Positions 1 through 9,418 of a stretch of 64,000 nucleotides of DNA are shown here, piece by piece. Source of the stretch: Paracoccus mutanolyticus (lineage in GTDB: Bacteria; Pseudomonadota; Alphaproteobacteria; Rhodobacterales; Rhodobacteraceae); NCBI RefSeq assembly GCF_003285265.1, contig NZ_CP030239.1:3070131-3134130 (forward strand). The letters run 5' to 3'. Made by a program: the position numbers and the translations under genes. The notes under the pieces are model-generated. The model did no database searches, had not been told where the DNA came from, and worked only from the letters and a program-made list of their open reading frames with translations. Every line of letters starts with the position of its first letter. The first letter of the stretch is position 1.

Positions 1-2
1 AA

Positions 3-2414
3 AAGCTTGAGATCATCGTGGTTGTCGAGGAAAAGCGCAAACTGATCGAGGTGCAGGTCAAGGAGGCGATCTTCGACAACCGCCACGGTCGCCGGGTGCT
101 GGGCTGGAAGCACGACCGCACGGGCGAGGAACTGTTTCCGACCCGCTACGCGCTGGATCCGGTGATGATCGCCGAGAAACTGGGCGCCATCCTGATCGAG
201 GAGGGGCGCGGGACCGAAGGCGTCCGAGCCGGGCTGCGCCGGCTGGCCGAGGTGCGCCGCAACGACAACGCCCCTGAACTGGCGGTGCGGACGCCGTGGT
301 TCTGCTCGGGGTGCCCGCATAACACCTCGACCCGCCTGCCCGAAGGCGCGCGCGCCTATGCCGGGATCGGCTGCCACTACATGGTGCAGTGGATGGGGCG
401 CGAGACCGTCGGCTTCACCCATATGGGCGGCGAGGGCGCGAACTGGATCGGCGAGGGTCCGTTCAGCAAAAGAAGACATGTTTTCCAGAACCTTGGGGAT
501 GGAACCTATAACCATTCCGGGTCCCTTGCCATCCGCGCGGCCAAGGCTGCGGGGGCAAACATGACCTACAAGATCCTGTTCAACGACGCCGTCGCCATGA
601 CCGGCGGCCAGCCGAACGAAGGCGGGCTGACCGCGCAGCAGATCGTGCGCGAATTGCAGGCGATGGGCGTTTCCCCGGTGATCGTCGTGCATGACGAAAA
701 GGAGCAGATCGACCGCGCGGCCTTTCCCAAGGGCCTGCGGTTCGAGGAACGCGCCGCGATGCAGGCCGTGCAGAAAGAGCTTGAGGACGTGCCCGGCGTC
801 AGCGCCATCGTCTATGTCCAGACCTGCGCGGCCGAAAAGCGCCGCCGGCGCAAGCGGGGGGCGTTCCCCGACCCGGACCGGCGCATCTGGATCAACCCCG
901 AGGTCTGCGAGGGCTGCGGCGACTGCGGGGTGCAGTCGAACTGCGTCTCGATCGTGCCCAGAGACACGGAGCTTGGCCGCAAGCGCGCCATCGACCAGTC
1001 CAGCTGCAACAAGGATTATTCCTGCGTGCGGGGGTTCTGCCCCAGCTTCGTCTCGGTCCGCGGCGCGGTGCCGCGGCGGCCCCGGGCGCAGGCACTGGAC
1101 CTGCCCGACTTGCCCGCGCCCGCGTTGCCCGCGATCCGGGGCACGCATAACCTCGTCATCACCGGCGTCGGCGGCACCGGTGTCGTGACCGTGGGCGCCG
1201 TGCTGGCCCAGGCCGCGCATATCGACGGCAAGGGCGCCGGCATGATGGAGATGGCGGGTCTGGCCCAGAAGGGTGGCGCCGTCCACATCCACCTGCGCCT
1301 GGCCGACCGTCCCGAGGACATCAGCGCCATCCGCGTCGCCGTGGGCGAGGCTGACTGCATCATCGGCGGCGACCTCGTGGTGACGGCGGGGGCCAAGACC
1401 ATCGGACTGATGGCGCCGGGCCGCACCGGCGCGGTGGTGAACGAGCACGAGATCGTGACCGGAGAGTTCACCCGCAACCGCGATTTCCAGATCCCCGGCG
1501 ACCGCCTGAAGCTGTCGCTGCAAGCGCGGCTTGGGGGCAAGGTGGCGTTTCTGGACGCCTCGACCCTGGCGCTGCGGCTGCTGGGGGATTCCATATACTC
1601 CAACATGCTGGTGCTGGGCGCGGCCTGGCAACAGGGGCTGATCCCGCTGACCGAGGCCGCGATCCTGAAGGCCATCGACCTGAACGGCGCCAAGGTGGCG
1701 GAAAACCGGCGCGCCTTCCAGATCGGCCGCTGGGCGGTGGTCCATCCGCAAGAGGCCGCGCGGCTGGCTGAGGGGCCGAACGTCTCGGCCCTGCCGGTCG
1801 ATCCGGTCGAATACCGGGCGCGGCGCCTGGTCGATTACCAGGACCGCGCCTTGGCCGAGCGGTTCCGCGCCCTGGTCGCCCTGGCCCCGCCGGATCTGCG
1901 CGACAGCGTGGCCTTGGGCTACTACAAGCTGCTGGCCTACAAGGACGAATACGAGGTCGCGCGGCTGCATCTGGCCTCGGCCGCGGCGGTGGCGGCCGAG
2001 TTCGAAGGGGATGCGCGGATCAGCTTTCACCTGGCCCCGCCCGTCCTGCCCGGGCGCGACCCCGACGGGCGGCCCCGCAAGCGCGAGTTCGGCGCCTGGA
2101 TGGTGCCGGTGTTTCGCGTCCTGGCCGGCATGAAGCGGCTTCGGGGCAGCGTGCTTGACCCATTCGGCTGGCTGCCCGAGCGGCGGGCCGAACGCGCCGC
2201 CATTGCCGAGTACGAGGCGGACATGCGCAGATGGCTGCCGACGGTCACGCCCGCGAACCTGGCGCTTGTGCGGGAACTGGCCGAACTGCCGCTGTCCTTG
2301 CGGGGCTACGGCCCTGTCAAGGAGGATGCCGCAAAGGCCGCCCGGGCGCGGCGCGCCGAACTGCTCGACGCCCTGCACCGGGGCGGCGCGCCCATGGCGC
2401 AGGCGGCGGAATGA
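3..2414 (+). CDS. Indolepyruvate ferredoxin oxidoreductase, fused alpha/beta type (5' end outside window)
   Basis: Oxidatively decarboxylates aryl-pyruvates (indolepyruvate) to aryl-acetyl-CoA with ferredoxin in the cytoplasm. The frame is open from the window edge, so the N-terminus is missing; about 800 of roughly 1,140 residues are visible. In order: the TPP-binding region with a C-S-G-C-P-H-N motif near 302, a ferredoxin-type 4Fe-4S cluster (C-E-G-C-G-D-C near 906), then the gamma domain with G-V-G-G-T-G near 1165 and a long C-terminal tail. A patch at about 465-540 uses AT-richer codons, including two consecutive AGA, unlike the rest. The stop lies 64 bases before murI. The family call is firm. 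Confidence 0.93.
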   Translation, partial: KLEIIVVVEEKRKLIEVQVKEAIFDNRHGRRVLGWKHDRTGEELFPTRYALDPVMIAEKLGAILIEEGRGTEGVRAGLRRLAEVRRNDNAPELAVRTPWFCSGCPHNTSTRLPEGARAYAGIGCHYMVQWMGRETVGFTHMGGEGANWIGEGPFSKRRHVFQNLGDGTYNHSGSLAIRAAKAAGANMTYKILFNDAVAMTGGQPNEGGLTAQQIVRELQAMGVSPVIVVHDEKEQIDRAAFPKGLRFEERAAMQAVQKELEDVPGVSAIVYVQTCAAEKRRRRKRGAFPDPDRRIWINPEVCEGCGDCGVQSNCVSIVPRDTELGRKRAIDQSSCNKDYSCVRGFCPSFVSVRGAVPRRPRAQALDLPDLPAPALPAIRGTHNLVITGVGGTGVVTVGAVLAQAAHIDGKGAGMMEMAGLAQKGGAVHIHLRLADRPEDISAIRVAVGEADCIIGGDLVVTAGAKTIGLMAPGRTGAVVNEHEIVTGEFTRNRDFQIPGDRLKLSLQARLGGKVAFLDASTLALRLLGDSIYSNMLVLGAAWQQGLIPLTEAAILKAIDLNGAKVAENRRAFQIGRWAVVHPQEAARLAEGPNVSALPVDPVEYRARRLVDYQDRALAERFRALVALAPPDLRDSVALGYYKLLAYKDEYEVARLHLASAAAVAAEFEGDARISFHLAPPVLPGRDPDGRPRKREFGAWMVPVFRVLAGMKRLRGSVLDPFGWLPERRAERAAIAEYEADMRRWLPTVTPANLALVRELAELPLSLRGYGPVKEDAAKAARARRAELLDALHRGGAPMAQAAE

Positions 2415-2478
2415 CATAAATCATGGCATTTGCCGCCGCCCGGCCCTAAAAGAACCCGTCGCGAGCAGGAGGCTAGTC

Positions 2479-3291
2479 ATGGCAGTAGGCGTATTCGATT
2501 CGGGTCTGGGTGGGCTGACGGTCCTGGACGCCATCGCCGCCCATAGCCCTGACCTGCCTTTGGTCTATCTGGGCGACAACAAGCACACCCCCTATGGCGT
2601 GCGCGATGCCGATGACATCTTCAACCTGACCTGCGCCGGGGTGGAACGGCTGTGGGAGGAAGGCTGCGACCTGGTGATCCTGGCCTGCAACACCGCCTCG
2701 GCCGCCGCGCTGAAGCGCATGCAGGAGAAATGGCTGCCCAGGGACAAGCGGGTCCTGGGCGTGTTCGTGCCGATGATCGAGGCGCTGACCGAGCGGCGGT
2801 GGGGCGACAACTCGCCCCCGCGCGAGGTCGCGGTCAAGCATGTGGCATTGTTCGCCACCCCCGCCACCGTGGCCAGCCGGGCGTTCCAGCGCGAACTGGC
2901 GTTCCGCGCCATCGGCGTCGATGTCGAGGCCCAGCCCTGCGGCGGCGTCGTCGATGCCATCGAGATGGGGGACGAGATTCTGGCCGAGGCGCTGGTGACA
3001 TCCCATGTCGAGGCGCTTTTGCGCCGGATGCCGCACCCCGAGGCGGCCATCCTGGGCTGCACCCATTATCCGCTGGTCCAGGCCGCGTTCCAGAAGGCGC
3101 TGGGACCGGGGGTCAAGGTCTATTCCCAGCCGCAGCTGGTGGCCGAAAGCCTGGACGATTATCTGAAGCGCCGGCCCGAGTTCCTGGGCGCCGGTACGCG
3201 GTCGCGGTTCCTGACCACGGGCAATCCCGAACGCGTCTCGGGCAAGGCCACGCAATTCCTGCGCCATCCGATCAGGTTCGACAGTGCCTGA
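2479..3291 (+). CDS. murI: Glutamate racemase MurI
   Basis: Interconverts L- and D-glutamate for peptidoglycan synthesis in the cytoplasm. The 270-residue product has the N-terminal F-D-S-G-L-G-G motif with the catalytic Asp, the first catalytic Cys in A-C-N-T-A-S near residue 75 and the second in G-C-T-H-Y-P near residue 195. The ATG is preceded by AGCAGGAGG at good spacing, although the frame is open further upstream into the preceding gene. Length is normal for the family and the frame is intact. It is followed 18 bases later by ccmE. Confidence 0.96.
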   Translation: MAVGVFDSGLGGLTVLDAIAAHSPDLPLVYLGDNKHTPYGVRDADDIFNLTCAGVERLWEEGCDLVILACNTASAAALKRMQEKWLPRDKRVLGVFVPMIEALTERRWGDNSPPREVAVKHVALFATPATVASRAFQRELAFRAIGVDVEAQPCGGVVDAIEMGDEILAEALVTSHVEALLRRMPHPEAAILGCTHYPLVQAAFQKALGPGVKVYSQPQLVAESLDDYLKRRPEFLGAGTRSRFLTTGNPERVSGKATQFLRHPIRFDSA

Positions 3292-3309
3292 ACAAGGAAA
3301 GCTTGAGAC

Positions 3310-3753
3310 ATGAAATCGCTGAAGAAACGGCGTAGAATACAGGTTCTAGTCGCGGCAGCCGCGGCGCTGGTCCTGGCGGTGGCGCTGATCGGCTACGGTT
3401 TTCGCGACGGGATCAACCTGTATCGCGCGCCCAGCCAGATGGCCGACAATCCGCCTCAGGTGGGCGAGGTGTTCCGCCTGGGCGGCCTGGTCGAGACCGG
3501 CACCCTGCTGCGTGGCGCGGGCGAGACGATCAGCTTTCGCGTGACAGACGGCGGCGCCTCGGTCCCGGTGCGCTTTACCGGGGTCCTGCCGGATCTGTTC
3601 GCCGAGGGGCAGGGCATGATCGGCACCGGCCGGATGGAGGGCGACACTTTCGTCGCGACCGAAATCCTGGCCAAGCACGACGAAAGCTACATGCCGCGCG
3701 AGGTCATCGATTCGCTCAAGGAGCAGGGCGTCTACGAGGACCCGAATTCCTGA
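3310..3753 (+). CDS. ccmE: Cytochrome c maturation haem chaperone CcmE
   Basis: Periplasmic haem chaperone of cytochrome c maturation system I; it binds haem covalently and passes it to CcmF/CcmH. The 147-residue product has a basic N-terminus, one membrane anchor at about residues 11-30, an OB-fold and the haem-binding His near residue 123 in the K-H-D-E-S-Y-M-P motif. Start ATG follows a GGAAAGC stretch and lies 18 bases behind murI. ccmF and ccmH follow after the endolysin-holin pair. Confidence 0.96.
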   Translation: MKSLKKRRRIQVLVAAAAALVLAVALIGYGFRDGINLYRAPSQMADNPPQVGEVFRLGGLVETGTLLRGAGETISFRVTDGGASVPVRFTGVLPDLFAEGQGMIGTGRMEGDTFVATEILAKHDESYMPREVIDSLKEQGVYEDPNS

Positions 3754-3769
3754 CGCAACGCGCGCAGGG

Positions 3770-3784
3770 TTAAGAAAGGGTTAA
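3770..3784 (+). promoter_or_regulatory. CtrA binding site, perfect TTAA-N7-TTAA
   Basis: TTAA at 3770-3773 and TTAA at 3781-3784 are separated by exactly seven bases, the consensus CtrA box of alphaproteobacteria. The box lies between ccmE and the endolysin gene, 44 bases before its ATG, where it would act on that promoter. Binding is inferred from sequence only. Confidence 0.7.
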
Positions 3785-3827
3785 CCGCGCCGTTCCAGCC
3801 TGACGCCTCTTCTTGCTGGGGGCTGGA

Positions 3828-4436
3828 ATGAAGACGGTTGAACAGATCGCGGCCGAGATCGTCGCGCGTGAAGGGGGCTACGTCAACGACCCCGACGACC
3901 CGGGCGGGGCGACGAAATTCGGCGTCACGCTGGCCACGCTGCAACGGCTGGGGCTGGACCTGACCCGTGACGGCCGCGTGGACGCGACCGATGTCAAGGC
4001 GCTGACCCAGGCCGACGCGGTGCGCATCTATGTCGAGCATTATTTCCGCAGGCCCGGCCTGGCGCAGTTGCCGGCGTCGATCCAGCCGGCGGTCTTTGAC
4101 ATGTATGTGAACGCCGGCAGCAATGCGATCCGCATCCTGCAACGGCTGGTGCGCGCATGGGCTTTCAGGCGACCGATGCGGTATCCTGGGACCGCGCACC
4201 ATCTGGCCGCAACGCAGGCCGACGCGGCCGCGCCCCGCTATTTCGCGGATGCCTACGGCATCGCGCGGCGCAACTATTACTATGCGCTTGGCGATGCCCG
4301 GCCCGCCAGCCGCAAATATGCCCGCACCCGCGCGGGTGGAAAGGGCGGCTGGATCACCCGCGCCGAGGCGTTCATTTCACCGAAATATCACCTGTCGCTG
4401 GCCGACCATCGGGCGAGGATCGCGGCATGGGGGTGA
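3828..4436 (+). CDS. GH108-type endolysin (N-acetylmuramidase family) with internal frameshifts
   Basis: Predicted peptidoglycan hydrolase of about 200 residues. The N-terminus carries the GH108 signature around the catalytic Glu (R-E-G-G-Y-V-N-D-P near residue 13) and the middle and C-terminus match a PG-binding-3-like region (Y-G-I-A-R-R-N-Y-Y-Y). Between about 4150 and 4210 the recognisable protein passes through all three frames and returns to the first (M-G-F-Q-A-T-D in one, G-P-R-T-I-W in another), which fits single-base deletions that cancel out. The ATG at 3828 is preferred over an upstream TTG. A holin gene overlaps its end and a CtrA box lies upstream. The pair resembles the endolysin-holin module that releases gene transfer agents in Rhodobacter; that role is inferred. 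Confidence 0.85.
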   Translation: MKTVEQIAAEIVAREGGYVNDPDDPGGATKFGVTLATLQRLGLDLTRDGRVDATDVKALTQADAVRIYVEHYFRRPGLAQLPASIQPAVFDMYVNAGSNAIRILQRLVRAWAFRRPMRYPGTAHHLAATQADAAAPRYFADAYGIARRNYYYALGDARPASRKYARTRAGGKGGWITRAEAFISPKYHLSLADHRARIAAWG

Positions 4437-4910
4437 TGGACCGCTTCCTGGGCGATAGGCCGCTCACCATCGAGGAGCTGGCCGAAATGAAGGACGAGGA
4501 TATCGATTACAGCGATATTCCAGAACTGGACGAGGAATTCTGGCGGAAAGCCAGGATGTCAGTCGAGCCTGAAACAACGCAGCAGATTCGACGGGTTGAA
4601 GAACGGCATGAACCGCCTGCCGCGCCCGATCCTGACGCTGGGGACGGTCGGGCTGTTCGTCTATGCGATGGTCGAGCCCGTGGGCTTTGGCCTGCGGATG
4701 GAAAACCTGAACCTGGTGCCGGAACCCCTGTGGTGGCTGCTGGGCGCGATCATCAGCTTCTATTTCGGCGCGCGCGAGGCGCATTATTTTCGCACCCAGC
4801 CGCGTTTTCCCCGCGCCGCCACGGCTGCTTCGCCCAAGGCGGTGGCCGGAGCGCCGGACGCCAATCCGGCGCTGGACGACTGGGCCGAGGCGCGGGCCGC
4901 CCGCCACTAG
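4427..4910 (+). pseudogene. Holin with its middle replaced by a BrnA-antitoxin fragment
   Basis: The start (M-G-V-M-D-R-F-L-G-D, 4427-4456) and the end (from about 4585: F-D-G-L-K-N-G-M-N-R-L-P-R-P, then membrane segments and a tail ending W-A-E-A-R-A-A-R-H) fit a Rhodobacteraceae 3TM holin-like protein. The roughly 130 bases between them instead encode the front of a BrnA-type antitoxin (D-I-D-Y-S-D-I-P-E-L-D-E-E-F-W), in frame with the start but out of frame with the holin end. As it stands no full holin is made. From the second piece alone a protein could begin at 4596. The start overlaps the endolysin end, as expected for a lysis pair. Confidence 0.7.
4452..4585 (+). pseudogene. BrnA-family antitoxin N-terminal fragment inside the holin gene
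   Basis: About 44 codons match the N-terminal half of BrnA antitoxins (T-I-E-E-L-A, then D-I-D-Y-S-D-I-P-E-L-D-E-E-F-W-R-K-A). The DNA-binding C-terminal half and any partner BrnT toxin are absent. Its codons are less GC-rich than the neighbouring genes. Confidence 0.6.
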
Positions 4911-4998
4911 CGCGTGATGCGACAAAATAGGCGGTTCGAGGGGCTGGTTTGCCCTTCGTGCCGCCGCTATCCTGCGGCCAGCCACCCGGAGGAGAGCC

Positions 4999-6959
4999 AT
5001 GATCGCGGAAATCGGCCATTTCGCCCTGATCCTTGCCTTTGCCGTGGCGATTTTCCAGATGATCGTGCCCTGATCGGCGCCGCCCGGGGCTGGAGCGGCT
5101 GGATCGACAGCGCGCGGCCCGCTGCCGTTGCGCAGTTCGGTCTGATCGGCATTGCCTTTGCGGCGCTGACCGTAGCCTTCGTGACCTCGGATTTCTCGGT
5201 CCTGCTGGTCTATGAAAACTCGCACACCGCAAAGCCGATGCTGTACAAGATCAGCGGCGTCTGGGGCAACCACGAGGGCTCGATGCTGCTGTGGGTGCTG
5301 ATCCTGGCGCTGTTCGGAGCGGCGGCGGCGGTCTTTGATGCGAACCTGCCGCCGCGGCTGCGGGCACGGGTGCTGGCGGTGCAGGCCTCGATCGGGGTGG
5401 CGTTCCTGGGGTTCATCCTGTTCACCTCGAACCCGTTCCTGCGGCTGGACAATCCACCCTTCGACGGGCGCGACCTGAACCCGCTGCTGCAGGACCCTGG
5501 CCTGGCGTTTCACCCGCCCTTTCTTTACCTGGGCTATGTCGGCCTTTCGATGGCCTTCAGCTTTGCCGTCGCCGCCCTGATCGAGGGGCGGGTCGACGCC
5601 GCCTGGGCGCGCTGGGTCCGGCCCTGGACGCTGGCAGCCTGGGTGTTTCTGACCATCGGCATCGCGTTGGGGTCCTGGTGGGCCTATTACGAGCTTGGCT
5701 GGGGCGGGTTCTGGTTCTGGGATCCGGTCGAAAACGCCAGCTTCATGCCCTGGCTGATCGCCGCCGCCCTGCTGCATTCCGCCATCGTCGTCGAAAAGCG
5801 CGAGGTGCTGAAAAGCTGGACGATCCTGCTGGCGATCATGGCCTTCGGTTTTTCGCTGATCGGCACGTTCATCGTGCGGTCGGGCGTCATCACCTCGGTC
5901 CACAGCTTTGCCAACGACCCCGAACGCGGCGTCTTCATCCTGGCGATCCTGGGCGTCTTCGTCGGCGGGGCGCTTGTCCTTTACGCGATGCGCGCCGGCG
6001 CGATGCAGGCGCGCGGGGCCTTTTCGCCGATCTCGCGCGAGGGGGCGCTGGTCCTGAACAACATCCTGCTGGCGGTCTCGGCCTTCGTGGTCTTCATCGG
6101 CACGATGTGGCCTCTGATCGCCGAGATGCTGTGGGACCGCAAGCTCTCGGTTGGCGCCCCGTTCTTCGAAAAGGCGTTCACGCCCTTCATGGTGGTGCTG
6201 GCGCTGGTCCTGCCGCTGGGCGCGATCATCCCGTGGAAGCGGGGAAAGCTGTCCCGCGTCCTGGCGCCGCTGCGGGGCGCGCTGGCCTGCGCCTGCGCCG
6301 TCATGGCGCTGGTCTTTGCCGTGTCGACCGGCCACTCCGCCTTGGCGGTGATCGGTGCGGGGCTGGGGTCATGGCTGATCGCGGGCTCGGCCACCGACCT
6401 GTGGCTGCGCACGGGCAACTCGGGCCTGTCGCGCCTGGCCCGTCTGCCGCGCGCCGACTGGGGCAAGGCGGTCGCCCATGCCGGTCTGGGCGTGACCTTC
6501 ATCGGAGTGGGCCTGCTGATGGCCTGGCAGGTCGAGGATATCCGCGTGGCCCGGATCGGCGAGCCTTTCGAGGTCGCCGGCTACCGCATCACGCTGGAGA
6601 AGGTCGAGGAGCGGCCCGGCCCGAACTATGACGCGACCGTCGCCACCATGCGCGTCAGCCGCGACGGGCGCGAGGTCGCGCTGCTGCACCCTGAAAAGCG
6701 GGTCTATCCGGTCCAGGCCATGCCCACGACCGAGGCGGCGATCCAGAACGGGCTGTTCCGCGACCTGTATCTGGTGATCGGCGATCCGCAGCAGGGCGGC
6801 GGCTGGGCCGTGCGCAGCTATATCAAGCCCTTCGCCAGTTGGATCTGGCTGGGCTGCGGGCTGATGGCGCTGGGGGGGCTGATCAGCCTGTCCGACCGGC
6901 GCTATCGCGTGGCGGCCGGTGCGCGCAAGGCGCCCGCGCTGGCCCAACCGGCCGAGTGA
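4999..6959 (+). CDS. ccmF: Cytochrome c haem lyase subunit CcmF (one early frameshift)
   Basis: Multi-spanning inner-membrane haem lyase of cytochrome c maturation, about 650 residues. It shows H-P-P-F-L-Y-L-G-Y and the tryptophan-rich W-G-G-F-W-F-W-D-P-V-E-N motif near residue 238. The natural start is the ATG at 4999 (M-I-A-E-I-G-H-F), preceded by GGAGGAGA. That frame hits a stop at about 5071, and the protein continues one frame over from P-L-I-G-A-A, as if one C were missing from a CCC run at 5068-5070. The rest is intact. ccmH begins four bases after the stop. Confidence 0.93.
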
Positions 6960-6963
6960 TCCG

Positions 6964-7416
6964 ATGCGGCTGATCCTGCTTTGCCTGATGCTGGTCCTGG
7001 GCGGCCCCGCCCTTGCGGTCCAGCCCGACGAGGTGCTGTCCGACCCTGCACTCGAGGCGCGGGCCCGCGACATCTCGCGCGTGCTGCGCTGTCCGGTCTG
7101 CCAGGGCGAGACGATCGACGAATCCAATGCGCCGATCAGCCGCGACCTGCGGCTTTACCTGCGCGAGCGGCTGGTTGCGGGCGACAGCGATGCGCAGGCG
7201 ATCCAGGCCGTCACCGACCGTTTTGGCGAATACGTCCTGTTCCAGCCGCCGGCCCGGGGGTGGAACTGGCTGCTGTATCTGGCCGGGCCGGTGATGGCGC
7301 TGCTGGCCCTGCTGATCGGCTGGCGCTTCGTCGCGGCGCGCGGCCGCGCCGAGCCCGAGGGCGAGGGCCTGACTCCCGAGGAAAAGGCCCGGCTGGACCG
7401 GATCATGCGCGACTGA
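6964..7416 (+). CDS. ccmH: Cytochrome c maturation thiol protein CcmH
   Basis: Reduces or presents apocytochrome c cysteines to the haem lyase in the periplasm. The 150-residue product has a signal peptide (L-L-C-L-M-L-V-L-G-G-P-A-L-A), the L-R-C-P-V-C-Q redox motif near residue 40 and a C-terminal membrane helix at about residues 100-120. It lies four bases after ccmF, so it is co-transcribed. Confidence 0.96.
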   Translation: MRLILLCLMLVLGGPALAVQPDEVLSDPALEARARDISRVLRCPVCQGETIDESNAPISRDLRLYLRERLVAGDSDAQAIQAVTDRFGEYVLFQPPARGWNWLLYLAGPVMALLALLIGWRFVAARGRAEPEGEGLTPEEKARLDRIMRD

Positions 7417-7479
7417 CGCGAGGTCCGGCTTTTCCGGCCCCGCGCCGCGCGGCAGGATGGCGCCAAACGGGGAGAAACC

Positions 7480-8241
7480 ATGGATCATCAAAGCATTCTT
7501 GTCAGCCATCAGGCCGGCTTGACCCAGATCGCACTGAACCGGCCGCAAGTGATGAACGCGCTGAACCGGACCATGCGGGCCGAGATCACGGCCGCGCTGA
7601 CCGATCTGCGGGCCGGCACGCGCTGCGTGGTCCTGACCGGGACGGGGCGCGCCTTCTGTTCGGGGCAGGACCTGACCGATGCCTCGGCCGGGCTGGATGT
7701 CGAACGCGTCCTGCGCGAGGAGTTCAGCCGATGCTGGCCGCGATCACCGGCGCGCCGGTGCCGTTCATCGCCCGGCCACGGGTCGCTGCTGGGCGGGGGC
7801 GAACCTTCGCTGGCCGACGACCTGGTCATCGGCGAAAGCGCCAGGTTCGTGCAGGCCTTGAGCCGGATCGGCCTGATCCCCGATGCCGGCGGCACCTTTT
7901 TCGTCCCCCGCGCGGCAGGGCTGGCGCGGGCCATGGGCATGATGCTGCTGGCCGAGCCCGTCACCGCCCGGCAGGCCGCCGACTGGGGCATGATCTGGGA
8001 AGCCGTGCCAGACGACGCGTTCCAGGACCGCGTGCAGTCCCGGGCGCAGGCGCTGGCGCAGGGTCCGACCCGGGCCTATCTGGCGATCCGGCAGGCTTTG
8101 CTGGCCTCGGGCGGGAACGGACTGGCGGATCAGCTTGCGCTGGAGGCAGGATTGCAGGGGCAGATGGGCCAGACGTCGGATTTCGCCGAAGGGGTGGCCG
8201 CCTTTCTGGAAAAGCGGCCCGCGCAGTTTTCGGGGAACTAG
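7480..8241 (+). CDS. Enoyl-CoA hydratase/isomerase family protein, PaaG-like (compensated frameshift)
   Basis: Crotonase-fold enzyme of 253 residues. N-terminal L-N-R-P and A-F-C-S-G-Q-D-L form the CoA/oxyanion region; F-V-Q-A-L-S-R-I-G-L-I-P-D-A-G-G-T at residues 127-143 is typical of the PaaG/epoxide-isomerase branch. Between about 7725 and 7795 the read protein is arginine-rich nonsense, while another frame gives L-A-A-I-T-G-A-P-V-P-F-I-A-R, the expected sequence, so two small indels cancel there. As written, the second oxyanion-hole glycine region is scrambled. The start ATG has GGGGAGAA upstream. The substrate is not known; ring-1,2-epoxide isomerase or an ordinary hydratase are both possible. 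Confidence 0.85.
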   Translation: MDHQSILVSHQAGLTQIALNRPQVMNALNRTMRAEITAALTDLRAGTRCVVLTGTGRAFCSGQDLTDASAGLDVERVLREEFSRCWPRSPARRCRSSPGHGSLLGGGEPSLADDLVIGESARFVQALSRIGLIPDAGGTFFVPRAAGLARAMGMMLLAEPVTARQAADWGMIWEAVPDDAFQDRVQSRAQALAQGPTRAYLAIRQALLASGGNGLADQLALEAGLQGQMGQTSDFAEGVAAFLEKRPAQFSGN

Positions 8242-8244
8242 CGC

Positions 8245-8484
8245 CTAGGCGATTCGCGCGAAGCGGGGCTGGGGGGTGCGGTTGTCAAAGAACGGCACCG
8301 TCTCGGGCATCGTGAGGGGGCCGTCCTGGACAGCCAACGCAGCGATTTCGGCCAGCACCACCTCGGTGCCAAGGGTGCCGGCAATGGCGTAGGTCAACAG
8401 GATCATCCACCACCGGGCACCGAGAGCCAAGGCAACAAGAGCGCAAATGGCCCCGGTGAGAAAGCCAAGAAGCAGGAAGCGCAT
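8245..8484 (-). CDS. 79-residue chimera: small membrane protein fused to a Nudix tail
   Basis: Open frame of 79 codons starting at an ATG that overlaps the preceding stop by one base (TGATG). Residues 1-39 (M-R-F-L-L-L-G-F-L-T-G, then two hydrophobic stretches with A-L-G-A-R-W-W-M) look like a small two-helix membrane protein seen in related bacteria. Residues 40-79 are the C-terminus of a Nudix hydrolase. The fusion is in frame but probably not a natural protein. Confidence 0.45.
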   Translation of the reverse strand: MRFLLLGFLTGAICALVALALGARWWMILLTYAIAGTLGTEVVLAEIAALAVQDGPLTMPETVPFFDNRTPQPRFARIA

Positions 8485-8912
8485 CAGTCTGTCCGGGTGC
8501 GGCCCGGGGGCGTGATCGCGCGGAACAGATAGATCAACGCGGCGGGATCGGGGGCCAGCCACGCCCGGGCGTAATGGTCCCAGCCTTGCGGGGCGGGGCC
8601 CGGCGTGCCGGTCATCAGGCCGGTTTCCTCGGCCAGTTCGCGCAGGGCGGCGGCGGCCAATGCCTCGGGGGTGATGGGCGCGCCGTCGCGCGGCTCGGCC
8701 GCAAGCAGGCGGCGGGTGCGCGCGTCAAGCGGCATCGCAAAGCGAACCCTGGCGTCTTCGGGATCGACCGCGCCGCCGGGAAAGACGTATTTCGACGGCA
8801 TGAAGGCCGCCTGCGCCCCGCGCTGGCCCATCAGCACGCTGGGCCCGCCGGCCGCGTTCCGGTCCAGCACGATCACGGTGGCCGCGTCGCGGATGGGCAT
8901 GGGGTCGGTCAT
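8245..8912 (-). pseudogene. Nudix hydrolase with an internal segment replaced
   Basis: The 5' part (8912 down to about 8490) encodes a Nudix domain of the long-insert, CoA-diphosphatase-like type: G-G-A-V-D-P-E near residue 46, R-E-L-A-E-E-T-G-L near residue 91, then F-R-A-I-T-P-P-G-R-T-R. The frame then stops at 8484. The family's usual C-terminus (T-E-V-V-L-A-E-I-A-A-L and V-P-F-F-D-N-R-T-P-Q-P-R-F) reappears from about 8367 down to 8245, in the frame of an unrelated small membrane protein. Roughly 45 residues of the Nudix protein are missing. The start overlaps the DUF983 gene by four bases (ATGA). Confidence 0.75.
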
Positions 8913-9340
8913 GCGGCGCCGGCCTGCTTCGTCCGGGCGGCCGCTTGCGCATCCGCACCGAAGCCGTGCATGCGCCGCGCCCACTGAAGGCCCACGAACC
9001 CGCCCTTGATCAGCGGCAACAGCAGCAGCGACAGCACCACGGCCCCGATTCCGAAGCCCAGCAGCAGCGCCGCAGCCGAGGGGCGCCAAGCGACAAAGAT
9101 CGCCAGCATCAGCGGCGCGCCCAGGTGCGACACCAGCAGGATCGACACATAGGCCGGGCCGTCGTCGGCGCGCTGCGGCGTCAGGTCCAGCCCGCAATCG
9201 TCGCAATGATCGCGGATCTTCAGGTAGCCGTCGAACAGGGGGCCTTCGCCGCAGGCCGGGCAACGCCGCATCGCACCGCGCAGCATCGCCTGTTTCAAGG
9301 GCCGCTCGGGCAGGGCGGCGTTGTCCTGGGACCGGGACAT
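8909..9340 (-). CDS. DUF983 family membrane protein
   Basis: 143-residue protein with a zinc-ribbon-like N-terminus (R-R-C-P-A-C-G near residue 26 and C-D-D-C-G near residue 46) followed by two membrane helices at about residues 65-85 and 88-112, the DUF983 layout. Function is unknown. It is the first gene of a pair with the Nudix gene, overlapping it by ATGA, which implies coupled translation. The frame is intact. Confidence 0.88.
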   Translation of the reverse strand: MSRSQDNAALPERPLKQAMLRGAMRRCPACGEGPLFDGYLKIRDHCDDCGLDLTPQRADDGPAYVSILLVSHLGAPLMLAIFVAWRPSAAALLLGFGIGAVVLSLLLLPLIKGGFVGLQWARRMHGFGADAQAAARTKQAGAA

Positions 9341-9418
9341 GAGCAGTTTCCTTTTGCCTGGTGCCGCAAGGATAGGGAACGGCGCGGCAAATGGAAAGCC
9401 GGCCCAAGGTCTCGGTTT

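Noticed and set aside
4452..4585. A functional BrnT-BrnA toxin-antitoxin system
   Set aside because: Only the antitoxin front is present; no BrnT-like gene was found within several kb.
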